18,041 nt of DNA, taken from NCBI GenBank assembly GCA_022710665.1, contig JAKLGN010000003.1:8966-27006 (forward strand), written 5' to 3'. Every line of letters begins with the position of its first letter. Within the stretch, counting starts at the first letter, position 1. The DNA comes from Methanoregula sp. Its GTDB lineage: Archaea > Halobacteriota > Methanomicrobia > Methanomicrobiales > Methanospirillaceae. This document shows, one piece after another, positions 1 to 7,600 of the stretch. The position numbers and the translations under genes are program-made. A model generated the notes under the pieces. The model searched no databases and was not told the DNA's origin. It was given only the letters and a program-made list of their open reading frames with translations.

Positions 1-2
1 TC

Positions 3-56
3 CCTTCACGGAGCAAGGCCGATCTGCTGTATGAGGGTCAGATCGAGCCGCGATGA
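3..56 (+). CDS. possible C-terminal tail of a gene entering from the left
   Basis: Frame 3 is open from the window edge to a TGA at 54-56 and reads SKADLLYEGQIEPR near its end, which looks like normal soluble-protein composition. Only 17 residues are visible, so no family can be named. The hairpin with a T-run at 164-184 lies about 110 bp downstream and could end such a transcript. The alternative is that this is non-coding sequence that happens to be open. Low confidence. Confidence 0.2.
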   Translation, partial: PSRSKADLLYEGQIEPR

Positions 57-163
57 ATGCAACGGGCAGGTGACGATGGCAACCATTACCACGCAGCGGG
101 GGCAGAGAGTAAACGGAGTCCCAAAGAGCGTGGATCCAATGAATTCTCCAGTGTGTCATTCTT

Positions 164-184
164 AAAAAACGATACCCGTTTTTT
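164..184 (+). terminator. A/T-rich hairpin with T-run, likely terminator
   Basis: AAAAAACG (164-171) pairs perfectly with CGTTTTTT (177-184) around a 5-nt loop, so the plus-strand transcript would end in six U residues. Archaeal termination mainly needs the T-run; the near symmetry means it could also act on minus-strand transcripts. It sits downstream of the possible gene tail that enters from the left edge. Confidence 0.45.
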
Positions 185-185
185 G

Positions 186-385
186 CTTTCGTATAGATCA
201 TCGATTTTTCCGGAAAAATCGGTCATCGATTTGCAGATCCAAATCGATCCGCGATTAAAAAAAACTGTTTCCGGAATATAATCATGGACGGAGCAATAAA
301 TCGGATCCCGATTTTTTTCTGAACATCGATCATCCATTTTCATTTCAGAACCGATCACTGATTTTCATTTCAAAATCGATCCCTG
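186..385. repeat. decayed 25-bp-period tandem array with CGAT core
   Basis: The last two units, 336-360 and 361-385, are clear tandem copies starting ATTTTCATTTCA and carrying CGAT at the same offset. The unit at 311-335 is a weaker third copy. Going upstream, CGAT recurs in exact 25-bp phase at 202, 227 and 252; it is absent at 277 and appears as CGGAT at 302, then returns at 327, 352 and 377. The region contains the perfect palindrome cgatttttccggaaaaatcg (202-221). There are no unique spacers, so it is not a CRISPR. It lies just downstream of the minus-strand acetyltransferase. Function is unknown. Confidence 0.55.
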
Positions 386-440
386 GTAGAGGTTCCGGGC
401 ATTGTAAAACCGGCACAGGCCTCTTCCCGGACGAAAAATT

Positions 441-902
441 TCAGAGTTCCTGCCGCTCGATCCGGTACGCGTACCAGTCCAGCCGTTTTCCTCCCCCGTT
501 CTCGTAGAACCGTATGGCCGGCTCGTTCCACGTGAGCACCTGCCAGTCCATCCTTCCGCAGCCCCGCTCCCGGGCGATGTTCCGGCAGAACCCGAAGAGC
601 TCCCGGCCGATGCTGCGGTGCCGGAATTCCTTTCGGACAAATATGTCCTCGAGATAGAGCGAGGGCAGGGCGAGGAACGTGGAGTAGGTGAGGTAGAACG
701 TGACGTACCCGACCGGAATGCCATCGGCTCTTGCAAGGTACGCTTCGTAGTGGGGTGGATCCGAGAACGCATCGGTAAAGAGACGTTCGCGTGCTGCGTG
801 GTCGGGCGGGTCGAGATGTTCGTACTGGGCGAGTCCGTCGATCAGCTGGAGCAGTTCAAAAAAATTCCCGGGCGTTATTGGTTCGATGCGGATGCCGGCC
901 AT
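441..902 (-). CDS. GNAT family N-acetyltransferase, SSAT/diamine acetyltransferase-like
   Basis: This 153-residue cytosolic protein is predicted to transfer an acetyl group from acetyl-CoA to an amine. The middle part YLEDIFVRKEFRHRSIGREL (83-102) matches the strand-helix acetyl-CoA binding region of the SSAT-like branch. WNEPAIRFYENGG (125-137) matches its C-terminal motif with the conserved Tyr (Y133 here). The usual Q/RxxGxG pyrophosphate loop reads RHRSIG, so its first Gly is Ser. I chose the ATG at 902, which gives MAGIRIEP, the normal family length, and AAGGT just upstream. A longer frame to 986 would only add an unlikely leader that crosses a GC hairpin. The substrate (polyamine, thialysine or other) cannot be read from sequence. 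It is separated by 200 bp from the methyltransferase upstream and may have its own promoter. Confidence 0.88.
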   Translation of the reverse strand: MAGIRIEPITPGNFFELLQLIDGLAQYEHLDPPDHAARERLFTDAFSDPPHYEAYLARADGIPVGYVTFYLTYSTFLALPSLYLEDIFVRKEFRHRSIGRELFGFCRNIARERGCGRMDWQVLTWNEPAIRFYENGGGKRLDWYAYRIERQEL

Positions 903-1102
903 GGTACCTTCATGGAGATCATTTGCGTGCGGGCAAAAAGGATGTTTTGAAGGGGCCCCCCGCGACACCCCTGCCCCTTGGAGCAAGAGTGGGGGAGCAA
1001 TACGATGCTTCAGTATTACCTGCTATGGGATTTCGAAGTGGCGCGAGCGGATCTGCATGGCGACGCCCCCATGAACGTCAGAGGAGATTCCGGCTGTCTG
1101 AA
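903..1102. other. intergenic spacer with GC hairpin
   Basis: This 200-bp stretch lies between two minus-strand genes. AAGGGGC (950-956) can pair with GCCCCTT (973-979). The 12-mer GCCCCTTGGAGC at 973-984 recurs exactly at 13798-13809 in another intergenic hairpin region. I see no convincing TATA box or terminator here. Confidence 0.4.
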
Positions 1103-1951
1103 TCACTTTTTCTTCCACCGTACATGCGCAAACACCGAGTCCCCGGAAATGACAACCTCACCTTCCCGTTCCCGGATCATCGGCGTGATATAACCATCCA
1201 CGATCCGCACCTGCCCCGCTGTCTTCGCCGCGAACCGTTTCCGGAAGAACGCGAGCATCCCCTCCCTGCTCCTGAAACGGTACTCCTTCCCCAGCGTCAT
1301 CATGGTCACATCGGGATAGATTCCCATCTGGTACAGGACCCCGAAGAGGCAGTCCGCTTTCGGTCCCGTGTAGTAGGGCCGACCATACAGCGGTTGCCAG
1401 AGATCAAACGACATCCGCTCCCAGAAGGGCATGTCCACGAACCAGAAGAGGTGAACCGAACCCGAGCATGCGTCGTCCATCTTCCTGAGCGCTTCCCGAA
1501 TATCGTGCATGGTGAGGGATAGCGATGCGATCACGATATCGAAGGGTCCCTGCAGGTCACGGGCACTATCGACATCCTCCCACATCTTCTGCACGCAGGT
1601 GATATTCCGCAACCGATCCCGCTCTGCGTGTGCCTTCAGGACTCCCAGCATCCCGGCACCAGGTTCCACAACCGTGATCTCCTTCACCAGCGGGGCAAGG
1701 GGGATGGCAAGAGTGCCAGGCCCGGCACCAATATCAAGCACCCGCATTTCCTTTCCGGCACCAAGCGAAGCGATGGTGGTCTTCACCCGCTCGTCATATT
1801 CATTCCGGGCATTTGCGTCGTACCGCTCAGCATTCTCTTTCCTGCTCCAGTCATGGGTGGAATCACCAGATATTTTCGAGGACTCCTGCAGGAGCTGCCG
1901 CTGCTTCCAGATCTCGTTCCAGTCAGGATCGATGAGTGCCGCGGGGCTCAT
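1103..1951 (-). CDS. class I SAM-dependent methyltransferase
   Basis: This 282-residue cytosolic protein has a Rossmann-type methyltransferase core. Motif I is VLDIGAGPGT (71-80), and the acidic residue at the end of strand 2 is E96 in VVEPGAGML. Motif IV would be the FDIVIASLSL region. The N-terminal 60 residues are charged and helical. The C-terminal half is rich in aromatic residues (HLFWFVDMPFWERMSFDLW) and may shape the acceptor site. The methyl acceptor cannot be told from the sequence; a small molecule is more likely than RNA since no RNA-binding domain is visible. The ATG at 1951 follows GTGAT. A TATA-like CTTTATAAT 28 bp upstream suggests a very short or absent leader, so it is read separately from the ABC operon behind it. 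Confidence 0.85.
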   Translation of the reverse strand: MSPAALIDPDWNEIWKQRQLLQESSKISGDSTHDWSRKENAERYDANARNEYDERVKTTIASLGAGKEMRVLDIGAGPGTLAIPLAPLVKEITVVEPGAGMLGVLKAHAERDRLRNITCVQKMWEDVDSARDLQGPFDIVIASLSLTMHDIREALRKMDDACSGSVHLFWFVDMPFWERMSFDLWQPLYGRPYYTGPKADCLFGVLYQMGIYPDVTMMTLGKEYRFRSREGMLAFFRKRFAAKTAGQVRIVDGYITPMIREREGEVVISGDSVFAHVRWKKK

Positions 1952-1974
1952 ATCACACTGTATGCAACCGGCCG

Positions 1975-1983
1975 ATTATAAAG
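1975..1983 (-). promoter_or_regulatory. TATA box of the methyltransferase gene
   Basis: On the minus strand this reads CTTTATAAT. Its centre is about 28 bp from the ATG at 1951, so transcription would start within a few bases of the start codon. It follows the T-rich terminator of the upstream operon directly. Confidence 0.5.
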
Positions 1984-1992
1984 ATCTCACAT

Positions 1993-2022
1993 TAAAAAAA
2001 GGGAAAAGAAAAAAGAGAGGCC
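1993..2022 (-). terminator. T-rich terminator of the ABC operon
   Basis: Immediately after the permease stop codon the minus strand has three T-tracts (TCTTTTTTCTTTTCCCTTTTTTT). This is the usual archaeal oligo-dT termination signal and needs no hairpin. Confidence 0.6.
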
Positions 2023-3216
2023 TTATTCATGTCTCATCGCCTCAATCGGGCTGAGGTTTGCCGCTTTCCATGCCGGGTAGATGCCGCAGATAAGACTGAT
2101 GACAATACCAAAAACGACTCCCTCAACGATGGGTATCGCGTTGGACCAGACAAACAGGTACTTTGTACTGTTCAGTATCAGGGCACTTATGGCATAACCA
2201 GCAATGAAACTCGACACCCCGCCGATGAAGCTCCCGACCACGCCAAGGATAGCCGCTTCGTACATGAACATGCTCATCACTTCGCGTTTCTGGGTACCGA
2301 TACTCCGCATAATGCCGATCTCCTTGATGCGTTCGGTCACTGACATCATCATGATGTTGAAAATGGAAACACCCGCGACAATCATGGAAATTCCCCCGAT
2401 TGCAGATACGAACGTGGTGACCGACCCGAATGCAGAAAAGATTGTTGCAAGGGTAGCTTTGCTGTCCATGACGCTGACAACCCGGTCTCTCTTATTCATC
2501 TGCTTCTCGATGAGGGTTTTTACCGCTGCAGAATCCACACCCTGGTTGACTTTGACAACAACCGTATCGTAATCAGTCCGTTCATAGGTGCCGGCAAACC
2601 AGGTTTTCGTGACGACAAGGGCAGAGTCAGTGCTGATATCAAAACTGATCCCCCTCTCCTCGATGATACCGGTGACCCGCAGGGTACCCCTCCCTCCGTC
2701 GCTACCCATGGAGATCCGCGACCCGACCTTGACATTGTGGTCCTCGGCAAATCTCGATCCAACCAGGCACCCGGAATCCGATGTGCTGAAACTCCCTGCT
2801 TTAAGATTCAAAAGCCGGGGCACATCCTCAGGATCAAGACCATAGACCGGGGCGACAATCGTGTCGCTGCCAACGCCGATTTTCATAGCTTCCGCGGTCT
2901 GGAGAACCGGAATTGCGTTGTTGGGTGCAACAACCCGTTTTATCTGCTGAAACTGCTGGTCCGTGATCTTCAGGCTTGCCGAACCGGCACCGGCGCCACC
3001 TCCACCCTGCCCGAATCCGCCACCACCCGTATAGGGAGAGACGATCACACTGTCCCCGACGGTGTGAAGGCTGTCCGAAATCGAGAGAACAAGGCTGTTG
3101 CCGAGGATCCCCATGGATGCGATAGCGACCACACCTATGACAATCCCAAGCATTGCCAGAGATGAGCGCAACAGGTGAAGACGGAGGTTACGTTTCGCAA
3201 TTTCCCAGAAGATCAT
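2023..3216 (-). CDS. ABC transporter permease, MacB/FtsX family
   Basis: This 397-residue membrane protein has the MacB layout. One N-terminal membrane helix (about 20-42) is followed by a large extracellular MacB-type core domain (about 45-260). Three C-terminal helices (about 265-292, 315-345, 360-382) follow, with the FtsX-domain signature [19 protein letters not shown] between the first and second. The conserved tail [17 protein letters not shown] is intact. A glycine-rich loop at 64-80 ([15 protein letters not shown]) is unusual and may be a flexible tether. The start has a strong GGAGG site, and its ATG overlaps the ATPase stop by 4 nt (ATGA), so the two are translationally coupled. Family members work by mechanotransmission, in export, lipoprotein release or cell-wall control. 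The cargo here is unknown. Confidence 0.9.
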   Translation of the reverse strand: MIFWEIAKRNLRLHLLRSSLAMLGIVIGVVAIASMGILGNSLVLSISDSLHTVGDSVIVSPYTGGGGFGQGGGGAGAGSASLKITDQQFQQIKRVVAPNNAIPVLQTAEAMKIGVGSDTIVAPVYGLDPEDVPRLLNLKAGSFSTSDSGCLVGSRFAEDHNVKVGSRISMGSDGGRGTLRVTGIIEERGISFDISTDSALVVTKTWFAGTYERTDYDTVVVKVNQGVDSAAVKTLIEKQMNKRDRVVSVMDSKATLATIFSAFGSVTTFVSAIGGISMIVAGVSIFNIMMMSVTERIKEIGIMRSIGTQKREVMSMFMYEAAILGVVGSFIGGVSSFIAGYAISALILNSTKYLFVWSNAIPIVEGVVFGIVISLICGIYPAWKAANLSPIEAMRHE

Positions 3217-3902
3217 GGAACAATCCTCCCATCAGCGATTCGGATTGTCCGGTGCGAGTATTCCGCAATGTGAGCATCATGCGTGACCATGATGATGGTA
3301 GTTCCCTTCCTGTTGAGCTCGGTCATCAGGTCCATGATACCATCACCGGTTTTTGAATCGAGGTTCCCGGTCGGTTCATCACAGAGCAGGATATCAGGAT
3401 TATTGATCAGTGCCCGTGCAACCGCAACCCGCTGCTGTTGCCCTCCTGACAGCTCCGTTGGTGTATGGGTGAATAACTTATCATCAAGCTGGACGGACCG
3501 GAGCACTTCTTTGCCTTTTTCCGGATCTACCGCCTTCTGGGATTTCAGCATCATGGGAAAGGTTACATTCTCAATAATATTGAGCAGGGGAAAGAGGTTG
3601 AAGTACTGGAAAATAAATCCGATCCGGTCTCTCCGGAGATTGGTCAGTTCCGCATCCGACATATCCCCGATGCGGGTCCCGCTGATGAAAATATCCCCTG
3701 ATGTGGGCATATCAAGGCAGCCCATCAGGTTCAGGAGGGTTGACTTACCCGATCCGGAGGGACCCATGATCGAGATGAACTCCCCCCGGTCAACCTGAAA
3801 CGAGACACCGTCCAGTGCGGTGACATCCCCTGCCGGAAGCGGGTAGATTTTGACAACATCCCGGAACAGCATTACCGGTTGTTCGTCCATAGGACCGGTC
3901 AC
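3213..3902 (-). CDS. ABC transporter ATP-binding protein, LolD/MacB type
   Basis: This 229-residue ATPase powers the neighbouring permease from the cytosolic face. All motifs are present: Walker [10 protein letters not shown] (47-55), Q-loop Q99, signature LSGGQQQR (151-158), Walker B ILLCDE (171-176) with catalytic E176, and switch His H208 in MVTHD. The length and the single nucleotide-binding domain are standard for the MacB/LolD class. I chose the GTG at 3902, which overlaps the previous stop (GTGA) and has AAGGA about 7 nt upstream. The ATG at 3890 is a less well served alternative. It is the third gene of a four-gene operon. Confidence 0.93.
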   Translation of the reverse strand: MTGPMDEQPVMLFRDVVKIYPLPAGDVTALDGVSFQVDRGEFISIMGPSGSGKSTLLNLMGCLDMPTSGDIFISGTRIGDMSDAELTNLRRDRIGFIFQYFNLFPLLNIIENVTFPMMLKSQKAVDPEKGKEVLRSVQLDDKLFTHTPTELSGGQQQRVAVARALINNPDILLCDEPTGNLDSKTGDGIMDLMTELNRKGTTIIMVTHDAHIAEYSHRTIRIADGRIVP

Positions 3903-5065
3903 TTCTTGTTCCTTTTCAGGTAGAGTATCCAGCCACCGACAAAGAGGACAAGGAGTGCAATACCTATGGTAATCGGAATAACCGGTAGTCCGCTGGTACT
4001 GTTCCGGGCAGTAATGGCAGCGGGGGAGATCTTTACATCCTGGATTGAATCGTATACATTGCCATCGGCATCCTTGTATGACAGTTTAATCGGGATTGTG
4101 TCCGTGTTCTCTGCCGTTAATGTTACCTCGAAGCTCCCGAAGTCATCGGTCTTAAGGGCGCCCACAACATAGACCTTGTAGGGGTCCTGAGGGATCGCCG
4201 GAGGAAGGGAGGTCACCATAACGGTGTTGGCAGTCTCGAGGCCCGCGTTGTTTACATCACCGGTGACATGCCAGATTCCGGCTTCATTTTTTACCTGTAC
4301 ATTACTTATGACCGGGTTTGCCGCTTTCTTATCTGTTCCAAAGATGACGGGTAGTTCCATGGATACCCGGTGAGGGTTGTCCCCGTTATCGTAATTCAGG
4401 GTAAGTTTGAGCGGGGTTACCTTATTTGGAGTAACGGAAAAGTTTACGGGAATTTTCTCGCCAGGCCCAAGATTTCCTACAAATACCCGGGATGGGGAAA
4501 AGTCAGCACCATCTCCGCTCAGGTCGAGAATAACATTTTTCACCATATTATTCCGCGGGTTTGCAACCTGCATGTACACGGTCTTCTTCTTGTCCTGGGT
4601 ATATGCATCGGGTTTATCAACGACAGTCAGTTCGAGCGGGGTATTGTCCACTTTGGTCACCAGCCGGTAGTAGAGACTGTCGGCATCCCGGAAGCTCAGC
4701 GAAAAGGTCGGGTAATAGGTACCCTCCAATGCATCGGCTGCCACGGAAAAAACGAAGGTCCGTGTCTGGAGAGGGCCGATATTGGCTGAGCTGTCATAGG
4801 GATTGCTCTTAAGACGGATGTACGTGTCACCAATTGTTGCGTGATTCACGACAACACTCTGGTTGGAATTCCCGTTTGTCACATATACGGTGACCGTCCC
4901 GGTATCCCCCGTGAAAAATGACCCGGGATCATAATCTATACCGGAAATGTACACCTTTCCGGCAGCAACGATTGATTCCGGTGTGGCATATCCGCAGGCA
5001 ATACCGGGCACAATACTGATAAGAAGCAACAGGCAGATTATGGCAAAGGGCTGATCAATTTTCAT
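3899..5065 (-). CDS. secreted, C-terminally anchored CARDB/S-layer-like protein
   Basis: The 388-residue protein has an N-terminal signal peptide (hydrophobic core about 8-24, then ACGYA). A long extracellular beta-rich region follows, then one C-terminal membrane helix (about 361-383) ending in KRNKK, so most of it faces outward. The extracellular part shows repeated beta-sandwich features of CARDB/NEW3-type domains: [25 protein letters not shown] and [16 protein letters not shown], each an N-rich turn between strands. Several N-x-S/T sites could be glycosylated. Related COG1361-type proteins occur beside MacB-like transporters in methanogens (established association as I recall it). I infer a role as extracellular partner of the transporter in place of an HlyD protein. 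The ATG follows the previous TGA with no gap. Confidence 0.8.
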   Translation of the reverse strand: MKIDQPFAIICLLLLISIVPGIACGYATPESIVAAGKVYISGIDYDPGSFFTGDTGTVTVYVTNGNSNQSVVVNHATIGDTYIRLKSNPYDSSANIGPLQTRTFVFSVAADALEGTYYPTFSLSFRDADSLYYRLVTKVDNTPLELTVVDKPDAYTQDKKKTVYMQVANPRNNMVKNVILDLSGDGADFSPSRVFVGNLGPGEKIPVNFSVTPNKVTPLKLTLNYDNGDNPHRVSMELPVIFGTDKKAANPVISNVQVKNEAGIWHVTGDVNNAGLETANTVMVTSLPPAIPQDPYKVYVVGALKTDDFGSFEVTLTAENTDTIPIKLSYKDADGNVYDSIQDVKISPAAITARNSTSGLPVIPITIGIALLVLFVGGWILYLKRNKK

Positions 5066-5734
5066 TCACATTACTCCGATATTGTAGATCAGATAGAGTA
5101 CATACAGGACAACGGGTATACCAACGCATAGTGCAGAATCCCGGGGTGAGAGCTGCCGGGCGTGCTTTGCCCCGAAGATCCAGATGTTGGCACTCCAGAG
5201 GAGGAACACGATAGTGATCAGGGACGTGATCTGCGTCAGTTCCAGCATTGCCGGGTCGTGCATGAATGCTTTCATGGTCTGCTCGATCATGGCCGGGTCC
5301 TGCATGGCGGCCGATGAGAGGGTGGGAACCGTAATTTTCGGGATATATTGGGTTGCTGCGATAAGGGTGATAACGGAGCCGAGGATCTGGGGCAGGTATC
5401 CGTATCCCACGACCTGGAGCATTCTGGAAAAGGATCCCAGGCCTTTAAACGCAAAGGAAAGGGCATAGATGATGCCGGCCCAAAGGATCCAGAATATGAA
5501 TGTCCCGACGAGGGCTCCCCCGATTGTGGAGATGGTGATGATCGTCTCGATCCCCGGCACGGTCGATGCCATCATCTTTGCGGTCAGTCCGCCAATCAGA
5601 TATCCGTATGCAGCGGCGACAATGCTTCCGGCAAGAACGATAAGAGCCGGGATCTTCAGGCTCTCCTTCTCGTTCATCATGGTCCCAAAGAATGCATCCG
5701 GCCGGAACAGTATATCGGTTATGGAAAGGTTCAT
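5066..5734 (-). CDS. Yip1-domain polytopic membrane protein
   Basis: The 222-residue protein has about five membrane helices (around 28-50, 65-95, 107-128, 165-188, 197-220) in the order typical of the archaeal/bacterial Yip1 family. Its N-terminus DILFRPDAFFGTMM is the characteristic family opening (FRPDxFF). An extracellular or cytosolic loop contains a short internal duplication: MQDPAMIEQ and MHDPAMLEL, 14 residues apart. I chose the ATG at 5734 because GGTGA lies 5 nt upstream and the family motif begins there; the open frame to 5875 has no support. It is first in the operon, touching the next gene with no spacer. The function of prokaryotic Yip1 proteins is not established; assembly or membrane-domain roles are inference. 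Confidence 0.8.
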   Translation of the reverse strand: MNLSITDILFRPDAFFGTMMNEKESLKIPALIVLAGSIVAAAYGYLIGGLTAKMMASTVPGIETIITISTIGGALVGTFIFWILWAGIIYALSFAFKGLGSFSRMLQVVGYGYLPQILGSVITLIAATQYIPKITVPTLSSAAMQDPAMIEQTMKAFMHDPAMLELTQITSLITIVFLLWSANIWIFGAKHARQLSPRDSALCVGIPVVLYVLYLIYNIGVM

Positions 5735-5786
5735 GTGGTTCACCAGGTTACACTCCGGACTTGGAAGAGTGTTCAGTCTGAGATCT

Positions 5787-5815
5787 CGTCGACATGTTGA
5801 TGTTGACGCTTTAAA
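5787..5815 (-). promoter_or_regulatory. candidate promoter and operator dyad of the Yip1-ABC operon
   Basis: The minus strand carries GATTTAAAGC (TATA-like TTTAAA at 5810-5815), about 75 bp upstream of the first ATG. The expected start of transcription is near 5787. CGTCGACAT (5787-5795) and ATGTTGACG (5800-5808) form a dyad with 8 of 9 matches and a 4-nt centre. It falls between TATA box and predicted start, where a repressor would block polymerase. Confidence 0.35.
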
Positions 5816-6053
5816 TCGTTTCTGCGTGGACACCGGAGTGGAAATCCTTGGCACGATCCAAATCGTTTCCGACAATCTCAGTCAATCGCGAATAGTGTCT
5901 TGCTTCTTTCCCCGACAACTATGAGGTCACAGGTTTTGAACTTGCAGGATATCGTATTCACCGTGGTGGAAAGAGGGGGATGCCACAGATGCCGGGATCG
6001 TTTTTCAGGTAATGAGCGAAAGACCGTCTTCAGGATTCTGAGAATGAGCCTCT

Positions 6054-6092
6054 GACAAGGCGTCCCGTGCCTTGTCTGCCATGTTCATGGCA
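6054..6092. other. two abutting perfect hairpins
   Basis: GACAAGGC (6054-6061) pairs with GCCTTGTC (6069-6076) around a 7-nt loop. The next base starts TGCCATG (6077-6083), which pairs with CATGGCA (6086-6092). No T-run follows, so it is not a typical terminator on the plus strand. It could be part of a small RNA, or a paired protein-binding site. Confidence 0.5.
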
Positions 6093-6189
6093 GCAAGGTT
6101 TATCGTTCTGTTATGGCTTCTGTGTGTGAGATGTGAACCATTTTCTGCGTTCTCACACGATCATCACATTCCATATTTGGACAACAACG

Positions 6190-6203
6190 TATATATTTGT
6201 ACA
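6190..6203 (+). promoter_or_regulatory. trpB2 promoter: TATA box plus TRP-box-like TGTACA
   Basis: TATATATT (6190-6197) is centred about 25 bp before the ATG at 6219, and no good ribosome binding site precedes that ATG, which points to a leaderless transcript. TGTACA (6198-6203) directly abuts the TATA box. TGTACA is the consensus TRP box bound by TrpY in Methanothermobacter, where TrpY also controls trpB2 (established knowledge). Its use here is inference. Confidence 0.5.
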
Positions 6204-6218
6204 GAGCAAGTACCCTGT

Positions 6219-7577
6219 ATGAAGACCAAGATCCTGCTTGAAGAGGAGCAGATGCCAAAGAAGTGGTATAATGTCCAGGCGGACCTGCCATCGCCGCTGG
6301 ATCCGCCCCTCCACCCCGCAACCCACAAACCGGTGGGGCCTGATGACCTCAAAGCGATCTTCCCGATGGAACTGATCAAACAGGAAGTGACTACGGAGCG
6401 GTATATCGATATCCCTGAGGAAGTGCAGGAAGTCCTGCACCTCTGGAGACCCAGCCCGCTGTACCGTGCCCTTCGTCTGGAGAAGTTTCTCAAGACACCG
6501 GCAAAGATCTATTATAAGTGGGAGGGAGTCAGCCCGGCCGGGAGCCACAAGACCAACACCTCCATCCCGCAGGCTTACTATAACATGAAGGCCGGTATGG
6601 AGCGGATTGCAACCGAGACCGGCGCCGGGCAGTGGGGATCTGCGCTGGCATTTGCAACCATGCTCTATGATCTTGAATGTACCATCTACATGGTCAGGTC
6701 GAGTTATACTCAGAAACCCTACCGGAAGTCGATGATGCATGTCTGGGGTGCGGAATGCATCCCAAGCCCCAGCACAAAGACCAATGCAGGAAAAGCAGTT
6801 CTGAAAAAGGACCCTGACACGCCTGGTGCGTTAGGGATTGCGATCTCCGAGGCGGTCGAGGATGCGGCTACCCACACAAATACCAACTACTCGCTCGGGT
6901 CGGTGCTGAATCATGTCTGTCTCCACCAGACGATCATAGGCCAGGAATGCCGTGAGCAGCTTGCCATGGTAGACGATTATCCGGACATTGTCATCGGCTG
7001 TGTCGGCGGCGGATCCAACTTTGCCGGGATCTCATTCCCGTTCGCGGGGGACAAGATGAGCGGAAAGCACAAGGAGATCGACATCATCGGTGTCGAACCT
7101 GCTTCGTGCCCGACGCTGACAAAGGGGCTCTATACCTATGACTTCGGGGATGTGGCCGGATTAACCCCCCTCCTCATGATGTATACCCTTGGCCATGATT
7201 TCGTCCCGCCGGCCATGCACGCCGGGGGTCTCCGGTACCATGGGGATTCCCCGATCGTTTCCCGCCTTGTCCATGATGGTGTTGCACGGGCAGTCTCCTG
7301 TCACCAGAGCGAAGCCTTTGATGCAGCCCAGACCTTCGCCCGGACAGAAGGGATCATCGTTGCTCCTGAAGCGTCCCATGCAGTCAAAACGGCAATCGAT
7401 GAAGCCCTCAGATGCAGGAAGAGTGGGGAGGAAAAGACCATTCTCTTCAACTGTACAGGCCATGGTAATTTCGATATGTCAGCCTATGATGCGTTTTACG
7501 CAGGCCAGCTGGTTGACTATGAGTACCCTGACGAGCTGATCCGGGAAGCTATTGGCCGCATACCCAAGATACAATAA
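6219..7577 (+). CDS. trpB2: tryptophan synthase beta chain, TrpB2 type
   Basis: The 452-residue PLP enzyme joins indole and serine to make tryptophan in the cytosol. The TrpB2 subfamily acts without a classical tight TrpA complex and is often a second copy for indole salvage. The opening [19 protein letters not shown] and the [25 protein letters not shown] region are diagnostic for TrpB2 and absent from TrpB1. The PLP lysine is K111 in [18 protein letters not shown] follows, and the phosphate-binding loop is [11 protein letters not shown]. The ATG at 6219 gives the full family N-terminus and sits 25 bp after a TATA box. An ATG at 6252 has GAGGAG before it but would remove conserved residues. 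No trpA or other trp gene is nearby, so the window cannot show whether this is the main or a second beta chain. Confidence 0.93.
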   Translation: MKTKILLEEEQMPKKWYNVQADLPSPLDPPLHPATHKPVGPDDLKAIFPMELIKQEVTTERYIDIPEEVQEVLHLWRPSPLYRALRLEKFLKTPAKIYYKWEGVSPAGSHKTNTSIPQAYYNMKAGMERIATETGAGQWGSALAFATMLYDLECTIYMVRSSYTQKPYRKSMMHVWGAECIPSPSTKTNAGKAVLKKDPDTPGALGIAISEAVEDAATHTNTNYSLGSVLNHVCLHQTIIGQECREQLAMVDDYPDIVIGCVGGGSNFAGISFPFAGDKMSGKHKEIDIIGVEPASCPTLTKGLYTYDFGDVAGLTPLLMMYTLGHDFVPPAMHAGGLRYHGDSPIVSRLVHDGVARAVSCHQSEAFDAAQTFARTEGIIVAPEASHAVKTAIDEALRCRKSGEEKTILFNCTGHGNFDMSAYDAFYAGQLVDYEYPDELIREAIGRIPKIQ

Positions 7578-7600
7578 TCCGGCAACACCATCTCTTTTTC

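Larger units (their letters stand above)
5735..6218. other. divergent intergenic region upstream of the Yip1-ABC operon and trpB2
   Basis: No convincing gene is seen in these 484 bp. They hold the candidate operon promoter (5787-5815), two abutting hairpins (6054-6092), an 8-bp inverted repeat (GTGTGAGA 6122-6129 and TCTCACAC 6149-6156) and the trpB2 promoter (6190-6203). The open frame upstream of trpB2 looks like a hydrophobic signal peptide, but it crosses hairpins and the TATA box and is discounted. The segment 5830-6050 shows nothing I can interpret. Confidence 0.6.

Noticed and set aside
57..281. 74-codon plus-strand open frame in the left spacer
   Set aside because: It runs through a terminator-like hairpin and the 25-bp-period array, has no ribosome binding site and resembles no family.
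311..385. CRISPR-like array
   Set aside because: The units are directly adjacent and degenerate, with no unique spacers and no cas genes nearby.
875..895. tRNA T-arm-like GGTTCGATGCGG
   Set aside because: It lies inside the acetyltransferase coding region, and no acceptor, D or anticodon arms can be formed around it.
791..1522. 243-codon plus-strand open frame across the methyltransferase and acetyltransferase starts
   Set aside because: It overlaps two recognised minus-strand genes and has a low-complexity Arg/Pro/His composition.
4573..4578. TGTACA as a TRP box
   Set aside because: This copy, like others inside coding regions, shows that the 6-mer is not rare here; only the promoter-placed copy at 6198 is worth considering.
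6072..6218. Hydrophobic N-terminal extension of trpB2 resembling a signal peptide
   Set aside because: It includes a hairpin arm and the TATA box, and TrpB2 is a cytosolic enzyme whose family N-terminus begins at 6219.
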